In this document: positions 6,399-13,031 of the stretch, piece after piece
How the letters are laid out: each line of letters starts with the position of its first letter
Numbering within the stretch: the first letter of the stretch is position 1
From: SZUA-430 sp044375275
GTDB lineage: Bacteria > Pseudomonadota > Alphaproteobacteria > Micropepsales > Micropepsaceae
Reading direction: 5' to 3'
Assembly (NCBI GenBank): GCA_044375275.1
Contig: JBILMZ010000069.1
Span: forward strand, 1-14,781
DNA length: 14,781 nucleotides
Made by a program: the position numbers and the translations under genes
Notes under the pieces: model-generated
What the model was told of the DNA's origin: nothing
Databases searched by the model: none
The model's input: only the letters and a program-made list of their open reading frames with translations

Positions 6399-7151
6399 TC
6401 CGAGCGCGCGGCGCATGATCGGGAAGAACAGCCAGTAGGGCAGGATCCGCGCCAGCTTCAGGATCGACACAAGCTGCCAGGGGAAGGCGATCTCGAAGCG
6501 TCCCCGCACCAGGCCCTGCACGATCTTCTGCGCAGCGAATTCGCTCGACACGATGAATGGCATCTGGAAGTCGTTGCGTGCCGTCATGGGCGTGTCGACG
6601 AAGCCCGGATTGATCACCGAGACTTTGACGTTGTAGGGCCCGAGCTCAAGGTTCAGCGCTTCGGAAAGGTTGATCAGCGCTGCCTTGGTTGGCGCGTAGG
6701 CGAGTGCGCGGCTCAACCCCCTGTAACCGGCGACGGATGCGACGATGGCGATGTGGCCTGAGCGGCGCTGCTTCATGGCCGGCAGGATCACCTCGAGGGC
6801 ATTGCAGACGCCGCCGTAGTTCACGTTCATCGACGTGATCGCGCGCGCCGCGCCATAATCTTCCACATTCATCGGGTCCCAGATGGCCGCATTCAGGACC
6901 ACGAGGTCCGGGCTGCCTTGGGCTTCCACGATCGTGTCGTAGGCGCGCTTGAGGATATCCTGGCTGGCCGCATCTGCCACGACAGCCTTGAGGTTGGCGT
7001 GGAGCGCTGCTGCTTCCGCAAGGGGTTTCTCGGAACGGGCCGAGATCGCTGTCTTCACACCGCCTGCGGCCAGAAGAAGCGCGAGATCCTTGCCGATCCC
7101 CGTGCTGCCGCCGACGATCCAGGCGCCCTTCCAGGGGAGTGGCGCCGTCAT
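6393..7151 (-). CDS. Short-chain dehydrogenase/reductase (SDR)
   Basis: This is a 252-residue classical SDR with an NAD(P)-binding Rossmann fold. The cofactor motif GGSTGIG is at residues 14-20, NAA at 87-89, the catalytic serine at 139 (VASVAG) and YAPTK at 152-156 (Tyr152, Lys156). A C-terminal hydrophobic stretch, LVSILKLARILPYWLFFPIM, suggests membrane contact or binding of a hydrophobic substrate. The ATG at 7151 begins two bases after the chrR stop, favouring translational coupling; an in-frame GTG at 7169 inside chrR would add six residues. It is the third gene of the rpoE-chrR operon, so it is probably induced with it. SDR genes recur in RpoE-ChrR lipid-modification neighbourhoods, which suggests an oxidised lipid or aldehyde substrate, but the substrate is unknown. 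Confidence 0.88.
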   Translation of the reverse strand: MTAPLPWKGAWIVGGSTGIGKDLALLLAAGGVKTAISARSEKPLAEAAALHANLKAVVADAASQDILKRAYDTIVEAQGSPDLVVLNAAIWDPMNVEDYGAARAITSMNVNYGGVCNALEVILPAMKQRRSGHIAIVASVAGYRGLSRALAYAPTKAALINLSEALNLELGPYNVKVSVINPGFVDTPMTARNDFQMPFIVSSEFAAQKIVQGLVRGRFEIAFPWQLVSILKLARILPYWLFFPIMRRALGL

Positions 7152-7153
7152 CG

Positions 7154-7819
7154 TCACAGCCCCGTCCACGCCTGGACGACCTTGCCGACAACGCCGCGGA
7201 AGCGTGCGCGTTCCTCGCTGGCGATCAGGCAGATGCAGCCAGACACCCTGTCAGCGACCGGGCTGTGCTCGATCTCGTCCGCGACTTCCTGGATATCGCC
7301 GGGAAGATATTCGCCGGTGGAGTCCGAGAATGCACCTTCGAGGACGAGCGTCAGTTCCGTGCCGCCGTGGCCATGCTCGAGCATGCGGTAGCCTGGCGCG
7401 ATCTTCAGCAGGCGGAGGTCGCCCGCGTTTTCGCCATCCTGGCTGAAGCGGTAGTGCCAGACGCCGAGGGCCAGACGGTGCCAACGGATGTTCTTGCCCG
7501 AGATCCCGAAACGCTTGCGGATTGGCGCAGGTATGACGGCGCTGTCTTCGTCGACGGCAGCATCGGCTGCGGCGGGTGCCGGGCTGCCCAGGGTTGGGCG
7601 CGGCATTGGCGGGTGATCTTCGGCGACGGCCTGCAACGGAACCGGAAGGCCAACGAGCAGCGTCGCGCCGACGAGGTCCATCGCTGCGACTTCCCGCGCG
7701 CAATGGGAGCACGTGGAAACGTGGGCGGCGACCACGGCTGCGAGTGAGCCGTTCAATGTGCCGGCCGAGAAGCTCATCAGCGTGGCTGTATCAATGTGGT
7801 GGTGGATGGTTGATGTCAT
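7154..7819 (-). CDS. chrR: ChrR-type zinc-binding cupin anti-sigma factor
   Basis: This 221-residue cytoplasmic anti-sigma factor holds the adjacent ECF sigma factor inactive until singlet oxygen or a related stress triggers release. The N-terminal zinc anti-sigma domain has His6 (within HHH at 6-8) and HVSTCSHC, giving the H-x3-C-x2-C set His33, Cys37, Cys40. A Pro/Ala-rich linker (about 66-98) leads to a C-terminal cupin with HGHGGTE (His149, His151, Glu155) and His185. These correspond to the second zinc site of Rhodobacter sphaeroides ChrR, and the GCIC pair (Cys195, Cys197) matches the C-terminal cysteine pair there. All key ligands appear intact, so it should be functional. Its start overlaps the sigma factor stop as ATGA, and the SDR gene follows after two bases. 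Confidence 0.93.
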   Translation of the reverse strand: MTSTIHHHIDTATLMSFSAGTLNGSLAAVVAAHVSTCSHCAREVAAMDLVGATLLVGLPVPLQAVAEDHPPMPRPTLGSPAPAAADAAVDEDSAVIPAPIRKRFGISGKNIRWHRLALGVWHYRFSQDGENAGDLRLLKIAPGYRMLEHGHGGTELTLVLEGAFSDSTGEYLPGDIQEVADEIEHSPVADRVSGCICLIASEERARFRGVVGKVVQAWTGL

Positions 7820-8352
7820 TTCAGGTCCTCCAGCGCCGACCTGATTTTCTGGTAGGCGAGACGCACGCGGGACTTGACGGTCCCGAGGGGCAGGGAAAGC
7901 TTGCGGGCTATTTCGGAATGCGGCAGGGCGTCCACGTAGGCGAGCACAAGGACTTCGCGCTGCTCTTCGGGAAGCGTCGCCAGAGCCTTCTGGACGCGCT
8001 GCTGACGCTGGGTCAGCGACATTGCGTCGTCGGGTGCGACGGTCGGGGCTTCCAGGGTTTCGGCGTGGTGATCGGTGAGCTCCTGCCAGACCGTTTCGCG
8101 GCGGAGCCGGTCGATCCTCAGGTTGCGGGCAATCGTGAAAATCCAGTTGGTCGGGCTGCCCCGGTCGCGCGAATAGAGCGCGGCCTTGTTCCAGACCGTC
8201 AGCAGGGTTTCCTGGGCAAGTTCATCCGCCAGCGCAGGGTTAGCCCCCTGGCGCATCATGAATGCCTTTATGCGGGGCCCATAATCCTTGAAGAGCGCAT
8301 TGAAGGCTTCGCTGCTGCGGTCATTGGCAATGCGCAATAGAAGATCCGACAT
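7816..8352 (-). CDS. rpoE: ECF sigma factor of the RpoE/ECF11 (singlet-oxygen) type
   Basis: This is a 178-residue group IV sigma-70 factor. Region 2 spans roughly residues 10-80, with DELAQETLLTVWNKA (about 43-57) and NWIFTIARNLRIDRLRR. Region 4 spans roughly 118-172, with LPEEQREVLVLAYVDALPHSEIARKLSLPLGTVKSRVRLAYQKIR forming the helix-turn-helix that reads the -35 element. The order rpoE-chrR and the pattern resemble the Rhodobacter sphaeroides singlet-oxygen sigma factor. I chose the ATG at 8352 because GAGGGGGA lies immediately 5' and because MSDLLLRIAND is a typical beginning. An in-frame ATG at 8415 would add 21 residues. It overlaps chrR by ATGA. A TGATCC-N16-CGTATC element upstream suggests autoregulation. 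Confidence 0.93.
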   Translation of the reverse strand: MSDLLLRIANDRSSEAFNALFKDYGPRIKAFMMRQGANPALADELAQETLLTVWNKAALYSRDRGSPTNWIFTIARNLRIDRLRRETVWQELTDHHAETLEAPTVAPDDAMSLTQRQQRVQKALATLPEEQREVLVLAYVDALPHSEIARKLSLPLGTVKSRVRLAYQKIRSALEDLK

Positions 8353-8406
8353 TCCCCCTCGTTGTACGGAGACTGGCCGTAATCCTTTGGAAAAGTTGTG
8401 ATTTGT

Positions 8407-8457
8407 CCAGACCATACTATCGCCTTCATTTATCTGGAAGCGATACGGGAGGTCTGG
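8407..8457. repeat. Nested inverted repeat over the rpoE promoter start region
   Basis: CCAGACC (8407-8413) faces GGTCTGG (8451-8457). Inside it, TATCGC (8418-8423) faces GCGATA (8440-8445), so 13 base pairs are arranged as two arms around a 16-base centre. The right arm contains the candidate -10 element of the rpoE promoter on the minus strand. This geometry fits a repressor or activator site, or a hairpin formed only in read-through transcripts. No known regulator motif is recognised. Confidence 0.5.
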
Positions 8458-8469
8458 GAAAACGGATCA
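8442..8469 (-). promoter_or_regulatory. Candidate ECF sigma (RpoE) promoter of rpoE-chrR-SDR
   Basis: On the minus strand TGATCC (8469-8464) is followed after 16 bases by CGTATC (8447-8442). TGATCC is the -35 I associate with RpoE of the Rhodobacter sphaeroides type. The predicted transcript start near 8436 gives a leader of about 85 bases before the rpoE ATG at 8352. Autoregulation through such a site is usual for this family. The match is by eye, and only one promoter in the window fits well. Confidence 0.55.
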
Positions 8470-8472
8470 CGC

Positions 8473-8499
8473 CGGGCGGCTCCTTTTCAGGGCCGCCCG
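8473..8499 (-). terminator. Hairpin between the outer-membrane protein gene and rpoE promoter
   Basis: On the minus strand an 8-bp GC stem (CGGGCGGC pairing with GCCGCCCG) encloses an inner CCT/AGG stem capped by GAAA, beginning 17 bases after the stop of the gene at 8516. A TTTT follows only after about ten more bases, so efficient intrinsic termination is uncertain. Its position directly 5' of the candidate RpoE promoter suggests insulation of rpoE from upstream transcription. Confidence 0.45.
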
Positions 8500-8515
8500 C
8501 GCGGAAATCAGCCGT

Positions 8516-9310
8516 TCAGTAGGTAAATTCGGTCTTCAGGGCGCCCACGATGGGCTCTGCCCGGTTCCGGTCACGGAGCGAGCCTTGTGTTCCGAAGTGG
8601 ACCCGGAAGCCCGCGCCAATGCGGAACGTGTCGGTGTCATCGACTGAATCCGGGTGCAAGGAGCCGAATCCCAGGCCGCCAAAAAGGGAGACGGCGAGAT
8701 CCGGAACCAGATATTCGACTTCACCCGAGAAATCCCAGGTGTCGATGTCATCCCCGCCATCATCCCAGTTTCCGTAGCCAAAGCCGAATTTCCACGCCAG
8801 TTGCGGATCGGCGTAATAGGTACCCCGGGCACCCAGCTGCCAGCCGTCAATGTCGAGCGCGGCGCCATCAAAGCTCGAGTGAGCGATGAATCCGGACAGG
8901 GTTGCCTCGTCCCAGTACTTTTCGCCGAAGGCCGAAAGACCTACGCCGTCGTTCTCAACTCCCGCATCCAGGGATTGATAATGGAGTTGACCACCCAGTG
9001 CGAAATCGGAGGGATCCCTCCAGAACGCGGCGCCGCCGAGCTTGAACATGTCGAACGTGTTGGGGCCGTCGAACCGGTAGCTGCCGAACGAATAATCGCC
9101 CTGCACGTTCCACTTGTCCGGCCATGTCCAGAGCGCGGAACCTGATCCCTGATAGACGTTCACGTCGTCGCTGTTTGGGCCGTCGAGGTTGAGATAGGTC
9201 AGGCCGAATTCGCCGAGACCCGTCAGGCGCGGGTTGTTCCCGCCGTCGGCGAGGGCGGGTGAAAGGGCGACAAGGCACGACACTGCTGCCAGCAGACCGA
9301 TACGATACAT
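8516..9310 (-). CDS. Exported protein, probable outer-membrane beta-barrel
   Basis: This is a 264-residue protein with a clear signal peptide, MYRIGLLAAVSCLVALSPALA, probably cleaved before DGG near residue 22. The mature part is rich in Gly, Asp, Trp and Tyr, with alternating-hydrophobic stretches such as WNVQGDYSFGSYRF and WKFGFGYGNW. It ends in TEFTY, a terminal aromatic pattern typical of proteins assembled by the BAM machinery. These traits point to a small outer-membrane porin-like barrel, but I recognise no named family. The ATG at 9310 is preceded by GGAGA at suitable spacing. An in-frame ATG at 9325 would place five polar residues before the signal peptide and is less likely. It lies upstream of rpoE on the same strand but is separated by a hairpin and a promoter, so co-regulation is not implied. 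Confidence 0.75.
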   Translation of the reverse strand: MYRIGLLAAVSCLVALSPALADGGNNPRLTGLGEFGLTYLNLDGPNSDDVNVYQGSGSALWTWPDKWNVQGDYSFGSYRFDGPNTFDMFKLGGAAFWRDPSDFALGGQLHYQSLDAGVENDGVGLSAFGEKYWDEATLSGFIAHSSFDGAALDIDGWQLGARGTYYADPQLAWKFGFGYGNWDDGGDDIDTWDFSGEVEYLVPDLAVSLFGGLGFGSLHPDSVDDTDTFRIGAGFRVHFGTQGSLRDRNRAEPIVGALKTEFTY

Positions 9311-9488
9311 AGCATTCTCCACCATTGGCGCGTCGTTGCGCGCGAATCACTTTTGTCTTGTGGAGACAGCATGGGGGAGGGGCGCAGCATGGCAACGCCG
9401 CGTTCGACAATTCACAGGCTGAAGTGATTCACGTGTTGCAGAATGAACTCAGGCAGCGCCGGACCGCGCAACTTCTGATGCGAATAGC

Positions 9489-10592
9489 TCAGGATTTGCC
9501 GAACTGTTCCACAACTTCACGGCGGATGCGCCAGAAACGAATGACGCGCTGGGCGGCTTCTGCCGTGACCTGCTCGTAGAGTTCGAGAACCTCATTTACG
9601 TTCTTGGTCGCATTGCCTTCTTTGCCCAAGAGGGAAAGGGCTATGGTCGAGAAGGTGCCGCGCTCGAAGCGCATGGCGCGGCAGATGATGGCGATGCCCT
9701 CGATGTTGCCTGCCCTGAAAAGGCGGCGGACGGTCTTCGCGTCGACTTCGGCGAGGCGCGCGAAGGCGTGGATGAGTTCGGTTGGGCGGTTCGTGCGGGT
9801 CAGCTGGACGAGCAGGGCTTCGTTCAGCCTCCTCTGCTGGACCATTTCGCCGACATAGACCATCGCCTTGCGGTCGGCATCGCGCACCTGCTTGACGTCG
9901 GCAATGACCTCGCGCTGCGCGTCCTTCAGCGCCTGCTCGAGCACGTCGGGCGGTGTCTCGGCGATCTTCTCCTGGACCTTGGTCCTGAGATCGGCTTTGA
10001 CGAACGTGAACATGTCGTTGAGCATGTCCACGGGCAGGTCATTGCGGTTGACGAGCGGTGCCTGCAGCAGCGGGCTGGTTTCGCTGCGCTCGACGACTCG
10101 ACTGAACGTCTGGCGCGAGACCTTTGCGCCTGCATTCGACACGAGTGTGCAGACGACCTTGTCCTCACCGTGTTCCACGATGGCGTCGGAAACAGGCTCG
10201 GTCACCGAGCGGCGACGGGCGATCGCGCCAAGCTTGTCCTGGTCCCCGGTTCCGGCGATCGAGATCAGGTCGGCGTCCTTCAGCACGGGGCTGCGGGAGA
10301 GGACTTCCCGGGCAATCTCGTTCTCGTCGCTGGCCAGCTGCTGCATCAGGGCGAGCGGCGCATCCGGATTGTCGGCCAGACGGATGGCCAGCTGTTTGCG
10401 GACGGCGACGTCCATGCCAGTCGACACCTTTCCCATGATGTCACCGAAATAGCTCTTTTCGGTTTCCGAGCACTCTGGTGCCGCACCGAGGAAGACATCC
10501 GTAACTTCGCGCAGCAACTCGCGGCGCTTGTCGCTGGACGACTCCTTGGCGAGTTCAACCAGGCGGCTGAAACGGGATGCTGTCGGCTGCAT
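9489..10592 (-). CDS. DUF2336 domain protein
   Basis: This 367-residue protein is predicted to be cytoplasmic and almost entirely helical. It resembles DUF2336 (COG5330), an alphaproteobacterial family of unknown function built of HEAT-like helical repeats. Typical segments include VRKQLAIRLADNPDAPLALMQQLASDENEIAREVLSRSPVL and NAGAKVSRQTFSRVVERSE, with the repeated theme of loss-of-viability-like helices around short Asp/Pro turns. No signal peptide, membrane segment or catalytic motif is seen. The start ATG at 10592 has only a weak upstream GAG. It sits alone, 94 bases after the decarboxylase gene on the same strand with a candidate terminator between, so it is likely a separate unit. The long helical stretches suggest protein-protein binding, which is inference. 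Confidence 0.8.
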   Translation of the reverse strand: MQPTASRFSRLVELAKESSSDKRRELLREVTDVFLGAAPECSETEKSYFGDIMGKVSTGMDVAVRKQLAIRLADNPDAPLALMQQLASDENEIAREVLSRSPVLKDADLISIAGTGDQDKLGAIARRRSVTEPVSDAIVEHGEDKVVCTLVSNAGAKVSRQTFSRVVERSETSPLLQAPLVNRNDLPVDMLNDMFTFVKADLRTKVQEKIAETPPDVLEQALKDAQREVIADVKQVRDADRKAMVYVGEMVQQRRLNEALLVQLTRTNRPTELIHAFARLAEVDAKTVRRLFRAGNIEGIAIICRAMRFERGTFSTIALSLLGKEGNATKNVNEVLELYEQVTAEAAQRVIRFWRIRREVVEQFGKS

Positions 10593-10651
10593 TGGGTGCT
10601 CGTTTGTCGTCGGCAGAAGTTGAAATCACTGCCAATTCTGGCGCAAACACA

Positions 10652-10686
10652 TAAAAATTGGATCACCAATCGTGGTTGACGGATCC
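10652..10686 (-). terminator. Candidate terminator after the decarboxylase gene
   Basis: Immediately after the TAA, the minus strand reads GGATC, then a small ACCA/TGGT stem around CGAT, then GATCC followed by AATTTTTA. The stem carries a five-base bulge on one side, so stability is modest, but the T-run is correctly placed. It would close the acyl-CoA synthetase, dehydrogenase and decarboxylase operon before the DUF2336 gene. Confidence 0.4.
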
Positions 10687-11910
10687 TTAATCCGGCATGG
10701 TTTCGCGCTCAATCTGCACGAAAGTGTCGGGATAGAATCCGTTGAACGCCGTACGTAGCGCGCACGAATAGGCCCCGAGCTTCTGGAACTCGATCCAGTC
10801 GCCTGAGGCGATCGTGTCCGGCAGGTCGAGCAGGTAGTGCAGGACATCAAGGGAGTCGCAGGTCGGGCCGAAGATCTTGAAGGCCGCGGGGCGTGACTTC
10901 TTCTCGCGGATACGGCCATTGGGTGCGGTCGTGTAGACACGCAGCGGATAGCGCACGGGCCAGTTCTTCAGCGCGTATTCGTTCAGGCTGCCATAGATGC
11001 CGTCGTTGATGTAGAGCGTGTGGTCGCGTCGCATGGAGACCTGCGTGATCACCGACAGGCCGTCAGCCACGAGGGCGCGGCCCGGTTCGCAGAGGATCGC
11101 GCAGTCGGGGGGCAGGTTCAGCGCCTTCAGCCCCGTGCGGATCGTCTCGAAGTACTCCTCCATCGGCGGGACAGTCACGTTCTGGTAGTAGCCCGGAAAC
11201 CCGCCACCGACATCGATGGCAGCGAGCCGTGCGCCTGACTGGGCGATGACCTCGCCGCAGCGACTGAGTGCGGTCTTGTAGGAGCTCGGGAACAGGCACT
11301 GCGATCCGACATGAAACGTGAGTGCGGGCTGCGCACCGGCGGCCACGATTTCCCTGATGAGTCCGGCTGCCTCGCTGACGCTTACGCCAAACTTGCTCGA
11401 GAGTTCGAGGAGCGCCCCATCGGCTGGCACCTGCAGGCGCACGTAGAGCACGAGCGTGGCTGCAATGGACGGGTCGGAGGCGGCACCGGTCTCGGACAGG
11501 ACGGCCTGCAGTTCCTCGCGGCTGTCGAGCGCAAAGTCTCGCACGCCATGGAGCCTGAAGGATTCGCCTGCTGTGCCACGGATGCGGACCGGGGACATGA
11601 AATTCTTGCGGGCCTGCGGGAAGCGTTCACTGACGAGGCGGACTTCGGCCATGGATGCGACGTCGAAGCGGCGAATGCCGGCCGCATGCACCATGTCGAG
11701 CACGGGCAGGGCGTGGTTCGCCTTCACCGCGTACATGGTCTCGCCCGGAAAGCCGTCGAGGAAGGTCCGCGCCACGCGCGAGAAGCCCTGCGGATGAAGC
11801 GCGTAGACCGGCAGGTCCGGCTGCAGCGTCTCGATCACTTCCTGGACAGACATGTACTTCGTGACCGGCAGCGCGCTGGCTGCCGTGATCGAGTGGGCAC
11901 TTCCGGGCAT
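10687..11910 (-). CDS. Ornithine-decarboxylase-like PLP enzyme (fold type III)
   Basis: This 407-residue protein is of the Orn/DAP/Arg decarboxylase 2 family, an alanine-racemase-like barrel plus a beta domain. Visible catalytic features are the PLP lysine in YAVKANHALPVL (Lys63), HVGSQ (His200), GGGFPG (235-240), the phosphate-binding CEPGRAL (274-280), GPTCDSLD with the reactive Cys351, and the C-terminal GAYS followed by FNGFYPD. GPTCDSLD and FNGF favour ornithine (or lysine) decarboxylase over diaminopimelate decarboxylase, giving putrescine or cadaverine, though the substrate is not proven. The ATG at 11910 overlaps the acyl-CoA dehydrogenase stop (TGATG), suggesting coupling; an in-frame ATG at 11853 (MSVQEVIETL) is an alternative start. 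Its position behind two fatty-acyl-CoA genes is unusual. Confidence 0.88.
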   Translation of the reverse strand: MPGSAHSITAASALPVTKYMSVQEVIETLQPDLPVYALHPQGFSRVARTFLDGFPGETMYAVKANHALPVLDMVHAAGIRRFDVASMAEVRLVSERFPQARKNFMSPVRIRGTAGESFRLHGVRDFALDSREELQAVLSETGAASDPSIAATLVLYVRLQVPADGALLELSSKFGVSVSEAAGLIREIVAAGAQPALTFHVGSQCLFPSSYKTALSRCGEVIAQSGARLAAIDVGGGFPGYYQNVTVPPMEEYFETIRTGLKALNLPPDCAILCEPGRALVADGLSVITQVSMRRDHTLYINDGIYGSLNEYALKNWPVRYPLRVYTTAPNGRIREKKSRPAAFKIFGPTCDSLDVLHYLLDLPDTIASGDWIEFQKLGAYSCALRTAFNGFYPDTFVQIERETMPD

Positions 11911-13028
11911 CAGGTGTTTCCGATCAGGATGGCGGCGATGCGTTCATTCTGCATCTCCGTCGAACCGTCCGTATAGCTTGCCACGCGCGCCGACGCGAGG
12001 TGGCGCAGGAAGGGATAGTCCTCGCGCAAGCCAGCGGCACCCATGAGCTGGCACGCATCGGATATGCGCTGGACGGCCATGCGCGTGCTGAATTTCTTGG
12101 CATGTGCCGAGGCAAGAGCTGCATCCGAGCCAGCCGCGATCTGGCTGGCGGCGGTTGCGACCAGCTGGCGGGCGGCTTCGACGTCGGTCGCGATGTCGGC
12201 GGCCTGCCAGCGCCAGCCCTGTTTTGCGGCAAGTGGCGATCCGAAGGCGTGGCGCTCGCGCCCATAGGCGATGGCGACGTCAAGGCTGGCCTGCGTCATC
12301 GCCACGCACATCGCGGCGACATAAGTCCGTGCCTGGTTTACACCGGACATGGCGCGGCGGAAGGCCTGGCCGGGCGGCGCGATGACTTCGTCTTCTTCAA
12401 CGCGATAGTTCGTGAGGCGGAAACCTCCGGCACCGATGACGCCTCCGCCGGCAAGGGCTTCAGGTGGCGTGCGTTCGAAACCCGCGCGCGTGCCGTCGAC
12501 AAGGAAGCTGCCAATGCCGCGCCAGCCCTGCGACGGGTCGGTCTGCGCGTATGTCACGAAAACGTCACCGAAGGCCGCATTGGTGATCCAGCCCTTTTCG
12601 CCGTCGAGCCGCCAGCCCTTGCCGTCGCGCACGGCGCGTGTGCGGATGGCGGCGAAGTCACTGCCGGCGCCAGGCTCGCTCAGGGCCGTTCCGCCAAATC
12701 GCTCGCCCCTGATCATTGCGGGGACATAGCGTTCCGCCACGGGGCGTGGCAGCACCTCTGCGAGATGGGCGATGACACCGGCCGTGTTGGTCAGGCTAAA
12801 GGCGAAATCGTAGGAATGCCGGGACATCATGACCAGCAAGGCGAGCTTGTCGTAGAAGTCGAAGGCGTGGCCGCCCCAGTCCTTCGGGGCTTGGAACGCC
12901 AGAAGGCCGAGCGCTGCGGCCTGCCTGAGGGCTGCGGGTTGCATCGCCTGGCTCTTCGCCCACGCGGCCGCGTTCGGGGCCAGGATTTCGTCGGTGAAGC
13001 GCTGGGCGGTTTCGAGAAGCGGGTTCAT
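11910..13028 (-). CDS. Acyl-CoA dehydrogenase family protein
   Basis: This 372-residue FAD enzyme is predicted to introduce an alpha,beta double bond into an acyl-CoA in the cytoplasm, passing electrons to ETF. The N-terminal helical domain includes FQAPKDWGG. The flavin/substrate motif GTALSEPGAGSDF is at 113-125, followed by GEKGWITNA and the RHAFGSPLAAKQ segment. At the usual catalytic-glutamate site (YEGT in MCAD-like enzymes) this protein has YTDGSTEMQ, so Asp354 takes the position. The alternative glutamate site of isovaleryl/long-chain enzymes is also not Glu here. It starts three bases after the acyl-CoA synthetase stop and overlaps the decarboxylase start by one base. The family is secure; chain length and substrate are unknown. 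Confidence 0.92.
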   Translation of the reverse strand: MNPLLETAQRFTDEILAPNAAAWAKSQAMQPAALRQAAALGLLAFQAPKDWGGHAFDFYDKLALLVMMSRHSYDFAFSLTNTAGVIAHLAEVLPRPVAERYVPAMIRGERFGGTALSEPGAGSDFAAIRTRAVRDGKGWRLDGEKGWITNAAFGDVFVTYAQTDPSQGWRGIGSFLVDGTRAGFERTPPEALAGGGVIGAGGFRLTNYRVEEDEVIAPPGQAFRRAMSGVNQARTYVAAMCVAMTQASLDVAIAYGRERHAFGSPLAAKQGWRWQAADIATDVEAARQLVATAASQIAAGSDAALASAHAKKFSTRMAVQRISDACQLMGAAGLREDYPFLRHLASARVASYTDGSTEMQNERIAAILIGNT

Positions 13029-13031
13029 GGG

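Noticed and set aside
8353..8415. Extended start of the sigma factor at 8415 (21 extra residues)
   Set aside because: The added residues do not resemble family N-termini, and a strong GAGGGGGA site lies directly before the ATG at 8352.
9344..9430. GAATCACTT (9344-9352) facing AAGTGATTC (9422-9430) upstream of the outer-membrane protein gene
   Set aside because: The arms are only nine bases and about 70 bases apart; this is close to what chance allows and no promoter elements line up with them.
9768..10679. Plus-strand open frame opposite the DUF2336 gene
   Set aside because: No recognisable domain and no ribosome site; the minus-strand DUF2336 protein explains the region.
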